This document shows, piece after piece, positions 23,701 through 34,602 of a DNA stretch of 64,000 bases (positions are counted from its first letter, which is position 1; each line of letters opens with the position of its first letter). The stretch is from Linyphia triangularis (Eukaryota; Arthropoda; Arachnida; Araneae; Linyphiidae): assembly GCA_963978545.1 (NCBI GenBank), contig OZ021729.1:6441001-6505000 (forward strand), written 5' to 3'. A program made the position numbers and the translations under genes. The notes beneath the pieces are model-generated. The model ran no database searches and was not told the DNA's origin. It saw only the letters and a program-made list of their open reading frames with translations.

Positions 23701-23850
23701 CACTAGATATATAGACTAGTAGGATTTATATACTAGTATACACTAAATATATAAACTAGTAAGATTTATATACTAGTATACACTAGATATATGTATATAT
23801 TAGTAAGATCTATATACTACTATACACTATATCTATATACTAGTGAGATC
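20756..23850. repeat. 244-bp array with inner CTAG-rich subrepeats
   Basis: 'cgtttattctctcttgcg' starts at 21001, 21245, 21489, 21733, 21977 and 22221, an exact 244-bp period, then at 22726 and 23209 in longer units. Each unit has a conserved part (gaggggctgtaagttggag, ggaggaattaatctgataag) and a run of ~20-bp palindromic variants such as tatactagtacacactagat. The last units are longer because this inner part expanded (22400-22720, 22940-23200, 23380-23850). Non-coding. Confidence 0.95.
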
Positions 23851-24779
23851 TATATTAAATGACTTGGCATACAAATTAATGAGCAATGATAATAAATAGA
23901 AAAGGACAAGACTGGTAAGTAACACAATACTAGATCTTAAAAATATGAATTCCAAGAAAGAAAACAAAGAAAAAATTTATTTTATGAGTCTTCTAAAAGG
24001 ACTTTTAAACAATTTATTTTACGAGACGAACTTGACTGTACAAATCTAGAGCCTTTTTTTTTTTTTTTTTTTTTTGTCGTTTCTATGGCATCCGTGTTTG
24101 AGGAAAATATGACTTTGAAAATGATGATTCAGTAATACACTAAAATGATTTTGTACTTGCTTAATTTTAAGGTAAGAAAAACAAGGTTTTATGGCATGTT
24201 TGTTCAATAAAAAATCAAAATTACCGTAGAAAAATAAATATTCGCGGCAGTTTCTGTTGGCTGAAAATGAATATTATTTTTTTTTTTTTAAAAAAAGATT
24301 GACATTCAAATGAAATGTGCCTTAGCTAACTTTCAAAAGCGACAAGTCTTAACTTTGATCATTGTATGAAAATTTCTGTAAATTTGCTTCCAACATATAT
24401 AATTTTATATATGTTATAAAATTATAAATATAATTTTCAAAGCATTATTCATCAGTGTTTCTTATGTCATTAATGAGTTTTATTAAAATCAATACGATTT
24501 TTGAAAAACTTGCATTTCGTAACTTCTATTATTTTACATTTGTGTCCATAAATATGTTTTAAATATAATTTAAATTCTTGAAAGGTAACTCATACCCGAT
24601 TGGAAAGTACTTCATGGTAGGATTATGACTTAACAAAATAAGCTGCACTTGAAGACCAATATTTGACCACATGGGCCAACGTATCGCTTTAAAACGTGCA
24701 TTTTTACCCATGGTATAACAGCAATAATAAAAGATAATTAATAAATTCTTAATAAATGATAATTAACAAATTCTTAATA
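23851..24779. other. No gene seen
   Basis: AT-rich with a poly-T tract near 24055-24075. The palindrome 'atataattttatatat' near 24397 is simple sequence. Nothing else is recognised. Confidence 0.5.
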
Positions 24780-24786
24780 TAAAATA

Positions 24787-24969
24787 GCCTACCAAACGGT
24801 ATAGTGGTTAGCGTGCAAGCTTCTAGACCACGAGGTAGCGGGTTCGAGTCCCGTGTAAGGCATGGGTGTTTGTAAATGCATGTTGGCTTGTCAAACGACG
24901 AATGTTTTGGTGCATTATAGCCCTCGTGTTGCTGACGGCGCCAGATAATCTGAAAACAACCAACCAACT
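24787..24969 (+). mobile_element. SINE family 1, copy c
   Basis: Full-length: tRNA-like head with intact B box GGTTCGAGTCC, body and (AACC) tail. A short duplication taaaata flanks it (24780-24786 and 24970-24976). The reverse-strand frame of 72 codons is a shadow seen in every copy of the family. Confidence 0.9.
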
Positions 24970-25271
24970 TAAAATACCAAATAACAGGGAAGATTTGATA
25001 ATGGTATTTTAAAAAGGTTTAATAATTTAGCGCATTAAAACTTTTAAAAATTAACTGTGAAAAAAAAAACAGGAGATATTTTCCTTTCACATATTGTTAT
25101 GAATCTTTTATTACTGCTGTCATACCAAGTGTAAATATTCATGCAATACTGTCACTAAAAATTTACTGTTGACTTCATGTAATACAGTTTGGTAGAAAGT
25201 TCACCTGCTTCTAATTCTCTTTAAAAATGATCAAATGGGATATAAACCCATTTTTCTTTTAAACTATTAAT

Positions 25272-26672
25272 TATTTACATTATTTTGAACCCATAGACCA
25301 AAATTGGGATTATTAGTATAGTTCTCTTCAGATAAATTTCCCAATAGTTCAAATCCGCTGGCCAATAGCGGCGCGACACTGGTCAATCCCAATATGGACC
25401 GTTGTGGAGTGGACGTTGCTATGGAACTTGGCCAATCTCGCCCAGTTCTGGCTAAAATATACTGGAAGTTTTGAAATGATGAAGATCTTTATAATTGGAA
25501 TAAAGTGTTATAAGAAAGAACGGAGTGGTAAAAAATATGTTTTGTTATGCTTTTGACATGTTTACTTATAGTCCGAGAGGAGACTGCAATTTTTGGAACC
25601 CATCGAACTTCATTCTGAATTTTTTATAGAAATTGGAGAAAAGTGAGTAGATTAGGAATCCACTGGTCTGCCGTGGCGAAAATGGCCGAAACTGATCAAT
25701 AATCGACTTGGAATGAGTTGAACTAAAATCCGATTGCCAAATATGTCATAACTTGCGAAAAATAGAACAAACTTATTCGTCTGGCAACCCACTTCATTTT
25801 GATTTTCAATGAGAAAAAGCGCAAACGATTTCTGATCTTTGGCTCGGAAAACTTATATCTTTTAAAAGTAAGCCAAATTGGCTACATCAATTACGTCATA
25901 AGTGACGTAATATTTTTTGCCAACTTGGCTTCCTTTTAATAGATGCAAGTAGACCTTCGTCAGATATCTGAATCATCTGCAACCTTCTTAATTGAAAATT
26001 AAAGAGTGAGGGTTACCAAATAAAAAAAAAATGCTCATTATTTGGCAAGTTATGGAACATTTGGCAATTGGATTTAGTTCAACTTAATAAAAGTCGATAT
26101 TTGACCATTTTCGGCCATTTTTGCCACGGCAGACCAGTGGATTCGTAATCTACTCACTTTTCTCTAATATCTGTAAAAAATTCAGAATGATGTTCGATGG
26201 GGTCCAAAAATTGCAGTCGCCTCTCAGTCTATTACTTACTTACTTGCTTTAAATAAATCGTGTATTTTGGAACGATACTCGATATTCGTTATTGATTGGC
26301 AAATCTTCCCGGAATCTCTGTTTCTGACATTGGCCAATGACACTGTGCTACATGGGTAATAACTGTTTTCGAGTAAGCATGTAACATTTATGTATCACCG
26401 ATGGCCGCTGGAGATGAAATAATACATTTAACAGCAATGTTTTATAGTTGTAAGTTAGTTATAAAATTACAACTATAAAAAAATTGTTGATAAATGTGCT
26501 ATTTCAATTTTTTTTATTTCTCCAGCAGGAATCAGAGACATAATTGTTGATGCTTATTGAATGATGATTACCAAATATTGGTGCATATACGAAAACTGTT
26601 ATTATTTACCAGAAGAGAACTATTCTAATAATTACAGTTTTGGGCCAGGGATTCAAAATAATGTAAACTAAC
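25272..26672. mobile_element. Long-inverted-repeat element hosting REP copy 3
   Basis: The left end 'tttacattattttgaaccc' through 'agtatagttctcttc' (about 25272-25330) is matched in reverse complement by 'gaagagaactattctaat' through 'ttcaaaataatgtaaa' (about 26608-26672), with moderate divergence. Minus the REP insertion the element is about 740 bp. I see no clear target duplication and no coding region, so the class is unknown. Confidence 0.6.
25569..26231 (+). mobile_element. REP long-TIR MITE, copy 3
   Basis: TAGTCCGAGAGGAGACTGC at the left, GTCGCCTCTCAGTCTA at the right. The left flank reads ttactta directly before TAG and the right flank reads ttactta directly after CTA, so a longer match than TA is present here by duplication or chance. 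Nested inside the inverted-repeat element at 25272-26672. Confidence 0.87.
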
Positions 26673-26689
26673 TCAGTTAAATAACTAAA

Positions 26690-27334
26690 TTAGTTGTTAA
26701 ATTAAAAAAAAAACTAGACAGATAAAACATTTGACAGTTTTTTTAAACTTTTTGAGAAACCGCGAAAATTAATTTAAAATTTAACGAAAAAAATTTCTAC
26801 AGGAAAATGGTAAACATATATCGAAATGTCCTTGCACCCAAGGTATTATATATTATTTTCAGTATAATCTTTAAAATGACTTTATCCTAAAAGGAATATT
26901 ATTAAGAAAATACCAATGATTGAATGATTTAAATATTTGTTGCATATATTTGAGCAATCATTTTCTCTAAGAATTTTTTTAAAAAGCTCCCTTTAATAAA
27001 AAATTTCAAGTCATAGCATGAGTGGTCGTATTAAAATATTATTTTTCAAATTTTAAATAAAACTTATTATTTTTTTAAAAAAATTGTTAACCGTATAGTA
27101 GTTTTTGTAACAAATTAAGTTTTGAGGAAATTGTATTTCAAAATTTTTATTCCTGTTTCATTTGAAGCTATTATTGCATTAAAAGTAACATAATTTTCTT
27201 TTCAAATGACACACAATTAAAATAAAAAAAGGTTTTATGCCTAAAAAGCATAGGAAATAACTTAATGAAATAAAATAACATATGTGAAGTTTCACTAAAA
27301 TCGACCCTTTAACGGCTACCTTACAACAAGGTAA
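26690..27334. other. No gene seen
   Basis: Very AT-rich DNA with several A and T runs. No coding or repeat structure recognised up to the LTR. Confidence 0.5.
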
Positions 27335-27338
27335 GTAT

Positions 27339-27816
27339 TGTTGCATAAATTGTCTGTATATAGTGTAAATAGTGACGTATTATTTTAAAATTCTATTGTA
27401 ATTTATTTCATCTTATTTTATTTATTAACAGCGATTGTACAGGTTAGAAAAAGGTGGCAACACCTAAAGCAATTGAGAAATTTCGAGATGTTTCTTTTTC
27501 GATGAATTGGCTGGAAATTTCGGGAATGTTCTCACGCGCCTGCTATATAAAGACCGGAGATCGGGAAAAGTTTCAGATTGACTTCGGACTTCCAGGAAAG
27601 CTAATCGCTTTGTTTACCTATTGGAGTGAGCTTGTATAATCGCTGTATTCGAAGTTTTTTTTTTTTTTTTTTTTTTTTTTTGAAGCTTGTGTTGAAGCTT
27701 GAGAGTAATTATACTGTTGCCTTTGATTAAATTTTGGGAGTTTTCCGAAGAGAGAATAAATATTTTTATATCGTAAAAACTGTGCCATCATTGCCTCAGG
27801 GGAAAAATTCATAACA
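27339..27816 (+). mobile_element. Solo LTR, copy 1
   Basis: Begins TGTTGCATAAATTG and ends TTCATAACA (TG...CA), flanked by a 4-bp duplication GTAT (27335-27338 and 27817-27820). It shares with 45223-45681 'aatagtgacgtatt', 'caggttagaaaaaggtggca' and 'cgctgt.ttcgaag'. A TATA-like box and an AATAAA near 27756 fit an LTR promoter and R/U5 layout. Retroelement coding is absent, so it is a solo LTR, Gypsy-type by its 4-bp TSD. A poly-T tract of ~23 at 27658 interrupts it. Confidence 0.85.
27544..27552 (+). promoter_or_regulatory. TATA box of solo LTR copy 1
   Basis: 'ctatataaagaccgg' matches the same position in the other LTRs ('ctatataagaccgg' at 52468, 'ctatttaaagatacg' at 45420). An initiator-like tcag follows about 25 bp downstream. 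It is the likely start site of the former retroelement. Confidence 0.6.
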
Positions 27817-27820
27817 GTAT

Positions 27821-28386
27821 TTTAAACAATGTCGAAAATATCTTTAACTAAAATTCGTTTACCAGTTTGTAAATAAATGTTATATAACAACCAAATACTT
27901 GAGAAATATCTAAACATAATCGATAATGGTGTTTTATAACATGCAAACAATTCAAAACGAGCTTTAAAAAAAAGAAACAAAGAAACACATTGATCATAAA
28001 CTGTTCAACCTGTTCTTTTGAAGATAATGCTCTTCAGAAGAGAATTCGAAAACCTTTATCTAAAGCTGGAAAAATAACCATAAAATCTTTTGAGTGTATT
28101 TTTATTTGAAATTGTAAAAATATCCCTTTTGAATACATTTCGAGCATCGTAAAAGCATAAAATATCTGCATATGAATCAAGTTATGTTTACTTTCGTTCC
28201 TTCTTCGAATTTCTTCAGAAAACAGAACTACATATTCTTAAATCTCAATTCGGTTTGGAATTTATATGCTAAACTATAAAAACAAGTTTTTAACTTAATC
28301 AGAACTTATGATCTAGTAAAACTGCTATGAATTTGTTTAAGTTGAAAGCCAGAAAAAATGTAATAAAATCTTTAAATATGTCCCTT
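27821..28386. other. No gene seen
   Basis: AT-rich intergenic sequence without recognised features. Confidence 0.5.
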
Positions 28387-28390
28387 TTAA

Positions 28391-29109
28391 GGGGACTGTT
28401 AAGTCAAAAATAAAAATTCTTCAATTTTTGTCTAAAATTCATGAAATTTTTTGTGCAGTTCCATAGCAATTAGATGAAACACAACCTAAAATTTCAAAAA
28501 TTTACATTGATTTTTTTTTCAAGAAATTAAATTTTTATTGAAAAATTTAGCGTTTTTTCCGTAATTTTAAAAACGCTCCTTGCGATTCAAATTTTTTTGC
28601 AATCTGTCTCAATTTTTTTGTACAAGTTAATTGAATAAATATTAACATAATTATGCATGGATTTTGAATTTGACTCATTGGTCAATTATTTAAAAGTAAA
28701 ACATTCGTACAACGGCAAAAAATGTAAACTTTTTAAATAGAAGCATTACGAAAATTGCTGTAAAACAATAAAAAATACCTGATTCCAAAATCCATGCACA
28801 ATTGTGTTCAAAATAGTATAGTAAACAATATCTCCTAATTAAAAAAAAAAATACATCAACTTTTGAATCGCAAGGAACAAATCGAATACCCTAAAAATCT
28901 TAAAATACACATGAAGAGAAAAGTGCAATTTAAGAAGTTGAAATACATACGATTTCTGCTATGCGCGCTTACAAAAACTCAAATAATATTCTTAATTCTT
29001 CTCGGATCAGCAAAAGTAAGGTATGTACTGAAAGCTAGAATTGAAGGCTATATATTTCCACTAAAATATAAAAATAGAAAATTTTGAAATTTTTGCCTTA
29101 ACAGTCCCC
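28391..29109. mobile_element. TTAA-flanked MITE
   Basis: Inverted termini GGGGACTGTTAAGTCAAAAA and, at the other end, TTTTTGCCTTAACAGTCCCC. TTAA is present on both sides (28387-28390 and 29110-29113). 719 bp with no transposase; the 74-codon frame at 28863-29087 is not recognisable. TTAA insertion fits piggyBac- or Kolobok-type mobilisation. Confidence 0.88.
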
Positions 29110-29172
29110 TTAATCATATAAAAAGACCGCACCCAAACAAAATTTTATGTACAGAATTCTTGTTTGTGTATA

Positions 29173-29657
29173 GCCGACCCATAGACTTATTATTATCGAT
29201 AGACTGCGTGTTCCCACTTCAATCATACAACAACAATGAAACCAAAATGAATCACAAAATTCGTCTACCAGTCACGTGGTTTTAAATTTGGCTACGTCGT
29301 AAAATTAATACTTTTTCTAATAATCTTATTATCCTTTATCGCCTGAGTGAGGAGAAACCCGCCAAATCTGCAACCCTGCTCCCAAAAAGTCCCTACTCAT
29401 GTGATTCATTTTGGTTTCATTCTCGTTGTAAAATTGAAGTGGGAACGCGCAGTCTATTGATAATAATAAGTCTATGAGACGGACCAAACGGTATAGCGGT
29501 TAGCGCGTTAGCCTCTAGACCGCGAGGTTGCGGGTTCGAGTCCCATGTTAGGCATGGGTGTTTGTAAATGTATGTTGGCTTGTCTAATGACGAATGTTTC
29601 GGTGCATTATAGCCTTCGTGTTGCTGACGGCGCCAGATAATCTGAAAACAACCCAAC
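29173..29657 (+). mobile_element. SINE family 1, copy d, split by a MITE
   Basis: The SINE starts gccgacc at 29173, is interrupted, and resumes ggaccaaacggtatagcgg at 29481. A perfect 14-bp duplication, cttgtttgtgtata, lies outside the whole composite (29159-29172 and 29658-29671), which shows that the SINE inserted first and the MITE later. The B box is intact. Confidence 0.9.
29180..29476. mobile_element. 297-bp MITE nested in a SINE
   Basis: Ends CATAGACTTATTATTATCG and, in reverse complement at 29450-29476, the same sequence with one change. The inverted repeat continues through 'gcgtgttcccacttcaat' and 'atgaaaccaaaatgaatcac', about 80 bp per arm. The flanks gccgacc / cggacc suggest an imperfect 7-8 bp target duplication, hAT-like. 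Confidence 0.8.
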
Positions 29658-29671
29658 CTTGTTTGTGTATA

Positions 29672-30808
29672 TCTTAGTTTTAAACGCTGCCCCTACGCTT
29701 TGGGTATAAAATAATTTGTTTTTAATCATTGCACAAACTTAAGCTAAAATGAGGAGATCTCCACTTGGCATTTTCTTAGTTTATTTGAAGACACAAGACA
29801 ATGGACAATTCCCGCATTTTTTAAAAAGGAGAGATATTAGTTTATATTTATGAAGAATTTCTTTATAATTCCAAATATTCAAAGAAAAGTTCTTTAAAAA
29901 AAAAATTAGTTTTTTAAATATTAAGAAAATAAAATGCACGAAAACCTCGTCCGATTGCAGTTCGATCAAAACGATACATTTTAGTTGTGACGTCAGAGCA
30001 TCTTTCCGTTTCTATGGTTATCGTGAGGTCTCTGTCAAATAGTTGATGTGAGTTTTTTAGACAATGGACAATTCCCGCATTTTTTTTTTTTATTATTATT
30101 ATTTTATTCAATTCTAAATGTCTCGAAAAGGCCATAAACATAAAAATTTCTTCTCAATGCGCTTTTTTTTTTTTTTTTTTAAATTTGCTATCAAAATTAC
30201 CTTGTTAGAGATTGGCGAGAAAACGATTCATTTCGTTGGCATTGAACGTGACGTAAAGAGATCTCAAACATGTAAGCATTTTTTCAAAAGGAAAATATTT
30301 AGTATTATTTAGTATTATGCCCATGCAGCTTGGCAGTGGGGCCGAAAGGGGAACTGGGAATTTGAAAAATAATTATGAGTTCATTATAAGAAGTATACTA
30401 GTTAGGTTAATTTGTATCCTCATATTAACTAATACATGCTCTGGTAAGAAATCAATCTCTTTTCTTTACCGAATAAATTTGTGTAAATAATTAATTTGAA
30501 ATTAAAGTCGTAAAAACTCATTTTCAACATAGTTACACCTTTTTCCTATGAACATGCATTTTTGAGAAAACATAACAAAGGTTTACTAGTGCATTGCTTT
30601 AAAAATAATGGCTGTTATACCTCTTACAATGCCAGCAATAATGTATTAATAACAACAGATACAATGTAAAGTAAGAAAGGTATTATTATCATTAGAGAAG
30701 TTTGATTCAGTTGTTACAAATTTATTGAGAATCAAACAAACTTGCTATGTGAAAAGTGTGATTTTTTGCTTTTGAGTTGATATATATAGAATGGAGTTTC
30801 GTACTTGA
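29672..30808. other. No gene supported; one direct repeat
   Basis: The stretch 'gacaatggacaattcccgca' occurs twice, at about 29798 and 30060, each followed by an A/T run. Short reverse frames (29781-29969, 29914-30141) run through these repeats and have no domains. Confidence 0.5.
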
Positions 30809-31831
30809 AAACGCAAATACTGTCCATCTCTTGAAACCATCCAAGAGGAAACACAGTTCGATTTGGCACTTCTTTCGGAGCAAGACTACTCCTGCATGAC
30901 CTACTCAAGGTTATAGTCCGAGAGGCGACTGCAATATTTGGACCTCATCAAACATCATTCTGAATTTTTTATAGAGATTGGAGAAAAGTGAGTAGATTAG
31001 GAATCCACTGGTCTGCCGTGGCAAATATGGCCGAAACTGATCAAAAATCGCCTTGAAATGACTTGAACTAAAATCCGATTGCCAAATATGTCATAACTTG
31101 CCAAAAATAGAACAAACTTATTCGTCTGGCAAACCCACTTCAGTTTGATTTTCAATGAGAAAAAGCGCAAACGATTTCTGATCTCTGGCTCGGAAAACTT
31201 ATATCTTTTAAAAGTAAGCCAAATTGGCGACATCAGTTACGTCATCCTAGACGTAATGTTTATTGCCAACTTGGCTCCCTTTTAATATATGCAAGTAGAC
31301 CGTCGCCAGATATCTGAATCGTCTGCAACCTTCTTAATTGATAATTAAAGAGTGAGGGTTACCAAATAAAAAAAAATGCTTATTATTTGGCAAGTTATGG
31401 CTCATATGACAATTGGATTTAGTTCAACTTATTAAAAGTTGATTTTTGACCATTTTCGGCCATTTTTGCCAAGGCAGACCAGTGGATTCGTAATCTACTC
31501 ACTTTTCTCTAATTTCTATAAAAAAAAAATCAGAATGATGTTCGATGGGGTCCAAAAATTGCAGTCGTCTCTCAGTCTAATTCTCGCAGAGAGACCAGAT
31601 GAAGTTTCACAATTTATAGACTGGTGGATCACCAAATATCGCCGCCAGCCCAACTCCGAAGCTGCAGTTCTGACAGCGCCAACTACAGAATCCAAAGTTC
31701 CGGAGGAATCCACTCAAGATCGAAAAGACAGTTTCAACTTAGGCTGGAAAGTGGAAAAGGAAGGACAAAGGAAAGTGGAAACGATTCAAAAGCTTTGTTT
31801 CAAAGCACGTTTTCCGCAAGTAGACTTGTAA
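30809..31831 (+). pseudogene. Unrecognised coding exon split by a REP transposon
   Basis: 30809-30913 encodes 35 codons including PSLETIQEETQFDLALLSEQ. REP copy 4 follows. 31580-31831 continues in the same frame with 83 codons (ILAERPDEVSQFIDWWITKY, then a polar segment, ending FKARFPQVDL) and a stop at 31829. Removing the element together with one TA leaves tta-att and an uninterrupted frame of 118 codons. Amphipathic helix-like composition and reading continuity support real former coding sequence. A stop (TGA) sits just before 30809, so the start or upstream exon is unknown. I do not recognise the family; a gag-like or host exon origin are both possible. Confidence 0.55.
30914..31579 (+). 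mobile_element. REP long-TIR MITE, copy 4, inside an exon
   Basis: Left TAGTCCGAGAGGCGACTGC, right GCAGTCGTCTCTCAGTCTA. The flanks are ggtTA and TAattctc, so the target is TA and the empty site restores the surrounding reading frame. About 660 bp, same internal landmarks as the other copies. Confidence 0.88.
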
Positions 31832-33683
31832 AGATGGCGTAAAACTTACTGAATTGTGACTTCCTGACATAGGACATACTGATTTGTGACTTCAAAATAA
31901 TGACTTCCTGATTGTGACTTACCGAATTGTGACTAAATTACAGGTGCTTTTTCGTCCGGCAGTAGGCAAGGGGGCCTGCCGAAAATAAAACTCCCCACAT
32001 GAGAAACGATTTCCAGCAATTTAACATTTAGCTTTGTTTCAAAGCACGTTTTCCGCAAGTAGATTTGTAAAGATGGCGTAAAACTTACTGAATTGTGACT
32101 TCCTGACATAGGACATACTGATTTGTGACTTCAAAATAATGACTTCCTGATTGTGACTTACCGAATTGTGACTAAATTACAGGTGCTTTTTCGTCCGGCA
32201 GTAGGCAAGGGGGCCTGCCGAAAATAAAACTCCCCACATGAGAAACGATTTCCAGCAATTTAACATTTAGCTTTGTTTCAAAGCACGTTTTCCGCAAGTA
32301 GATTTGTAAAGATGGCGTAAAACTTACTGAATTGTGACTTCCTGACATAGGACATACTGATTTGTGACTTCAAAATAATGACTTCCTGATTGTGACTTAC
32401 CGAATTGTGACTAAATTACAGGTGCTTTTTCGTCCGGCAGTAGGCAAGGGGGCCTGCCGAAAATAAAACTCCCCACATGAGAAACGATTTCCAGCAATTT
32501 AACATTTAGCTTTGTTTCAAAGCACGTTTTCCGCAAGTAGATTTGTAAAGATGGCGTAAAACTTACTGAATTGTGACTTCCTGACATAGGACATACTGAT
32601 TTGTGACTTCAAAATAATGACTTCCTGATTGTGACTTACCGAATTGTGACTAAATTACAGGTGCTTTTTCGTCCGGCAGTAGGCAAGGGGGCCTGCCGAA
32701 AATAAAACTCCCCACATGAGAAACGATTTCCAGCAATTTAACATTTAGCTTTGTTTCAAAGCACGTTTTCCGCAAGTAGATTTGTAAAGATGGCGTAAAA
32801 CTTACTGAATTGTGACTTCCTGACATAGGACATACTGATTTGTGACTTCAAAATAATGACTTCCTGATTGTGACTTACCGAATTGTGACTAAATTACAGG
32901 TGCTTTTTCGTCCGGCAGTAGGCAAGGGGGCCTGCCGAAAATAAAACTCCCCACATGAGAAACGATTTCCAGCAATTTAACATTTAGCTTTGTTTCAAAG
33001 CACGTTTTCCGCAAGTAGATTTGTAAAGATGGCGTAAAACTTACTGAATTGTGACTTCCTGACATAGGACATACTGATTTGTGACTTCAAAATAATGACT
33101 TCCTGATTGTGACTTACCGAATTGTGACTAAATTACAGGTGCTTTTTCGTCCGGCAGTAGGCAAGGGGGCCTGCCGAAAATAAAACTCCCCACATGAGAA
33201 ACGATTTCCAGCAATTTAACATTTAGCTTTGTTTCAAAGCACGTTTTCCGCAAGTAGATTTGTAAAGATGGCGTAAAACTTACTGAATTGTGACTTCCTG
33301 ACATAGGACATACTGATTTGTGACTTCAAAATAATGACTTCCTGATTGTGACTTACCGAATTGTGACTAAATTACAGGTGCTTTTTCGTCCGGCAGTAGG
33401 CAAGGGGGCCTGCCGAAAATAAAACTCCCCACATGAGAAACGATTTCCAGCAATTTAACATTTAGCTTTGTTTCAAAGCACGTTTTCCGCAAGTAGATTT
33501 GTAAAGATGGCGTAAAACTTACTGAATTGTGACTTCCTGACATAGGACATACTGATTTGTGACTTCAAAATAATGACTTCCTGATTGTGACTTACCGAAT
33601 TGTGACTAAATTACAGGTGCTTTTTCGTCCGGCAGTAGGCAAGGGGGCCTGCCGAAAATAAAACTCCCCACATGAGAAACGAT
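31789..33683 (+). repeat. 239-bp array, about eight near-identical copies
   Basis: The landmark 'caaagcacgttttccgcaag' starts at 31801, 32040 and 32279, and at the same 239-bp spacing to the end of the array. The first monomer begins inside the last codons of the exon ending at 31831 and carries its stop. Each monomer has an AATAAA (ccgaaaataaaactcc) and GACTT-rich inner repeats. The first differs from the rest at agac/agat. The others look identical by eye, so expansion is recent. The last monomer is cut short by about 20 bp. Confidence 0.95.
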
Positions 33684-33829
33684 GCATGGTCACCTCCTCG
33701 TGGTGTTTCTCGGGTAACGCTAAGAACCATGCCAATAAGATTATTAAAAAAGTTGCCCATTTTAATAAAAAAATAATAAAGTAACCCAAAAAAACAAATT
33801 TATTATAAATCTCTTTTATCATTGCAGTT

Positions 33830-34416
33830 TTTTTATATTTCGTAGGTGGAGAGGTTTAGTGCACCTTAAAAGGAATTACCACAGCGATTTTGATAAATTC
33901 GTTAGAGCCGTTTTTTGGCATTTACTGAAAAAAAAAATTGCAATGGCAGCCACCCTAGACGCATGCGCAATTAACGATTGGTTGGTTGGTTGGTTGTTTT
34001 CAGATTATCTGGCGCCGTCAGCAACACGAGGGCTATAATGCGCCGAAACATTCGTCATTTGACAAGCCAACATACATTTACAAACACCCATGCCTAACAC
34101 GGGACTCAAACCCGCAACCTCGCGGTCTAGAAGCTATCACGCTAACCACTATGCCGTCTGGTCGCAATTAGCGAAAACTTTATAACGGGTCCTATACTGC
34201 CACAACAAACCCTTATGCAAAAGTTGAACGACGTAGGTCCATTCGTTCGGAAGTTATACTGACCGCAGACAGACACACACATAAAAAAAATTCTAAACCA
34301 TTTTTTTTTATCTCAGTCCTTTCCAAAACAAATAGAAATACACACAAAAAAATCAAAAATTTCTTTTTGACTGATCAATACCTTCATTGCCCTACATTAC
34401 ATATAGGATAATTAAA
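33830..34416 (+). mobile_element. Dispersed repeat family F, partial copy
   Basis: Shares 'aaaggaattaccacagcgat', 'gcgcaatt', 'gttcggaagttatactgacc', 'cagacagacac' and 'taggataattaaaagt' with 50050-50770. It is interrupted by a SINE at 33978-34162. No coding. Confidence 0.65.
33978..34162 (-). mobile_element. SINE family 1, copy e
   Basis: Reverse-strand full-length copy with a (ttgg)n tail at the left. A 12-bp duplication cgcaatta[a/g]cga (33966-33977 and 34163-34174) has one mismatch. The B box carries one change (the plus strand reads gggactcaaacccgc). Confidence 0.93.
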
Positions 34417-34602
34417 AGTAAAGAATTTCACACAATCAAAACAAAATATGGAAGGAAAGCAGCATAACTTTCAATAAGTGTTTGTTTGTTTTTTAGAATT
34501 TAAAACATTAAGTTGTATTTTTGTCAACATAAGTAGTTTTGGAATTCTAATTGTACTTTTGACAATCAGAATATTAACTTTTAGTTAATTTTTTATATTT
34601 CT

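Noticed and set aside
25569..26231. 7-bp TSD (ttactta) as the true target of the REP family
   Set aside because: Only copy 3 shows it; the other copies support TA only, and the exon copy restores frame with TA.
27454..27639. 61-codon frame in the first solo LTR
   Set aside because: It overlaps the LTR promoter region and is not conserved in the second LTR copy.
33592..33822. Reverse-strand 76-codon frame
   Set aside because: It begins in the 239-bp array and runs into AT-rich sequence; shadow of the repeat.
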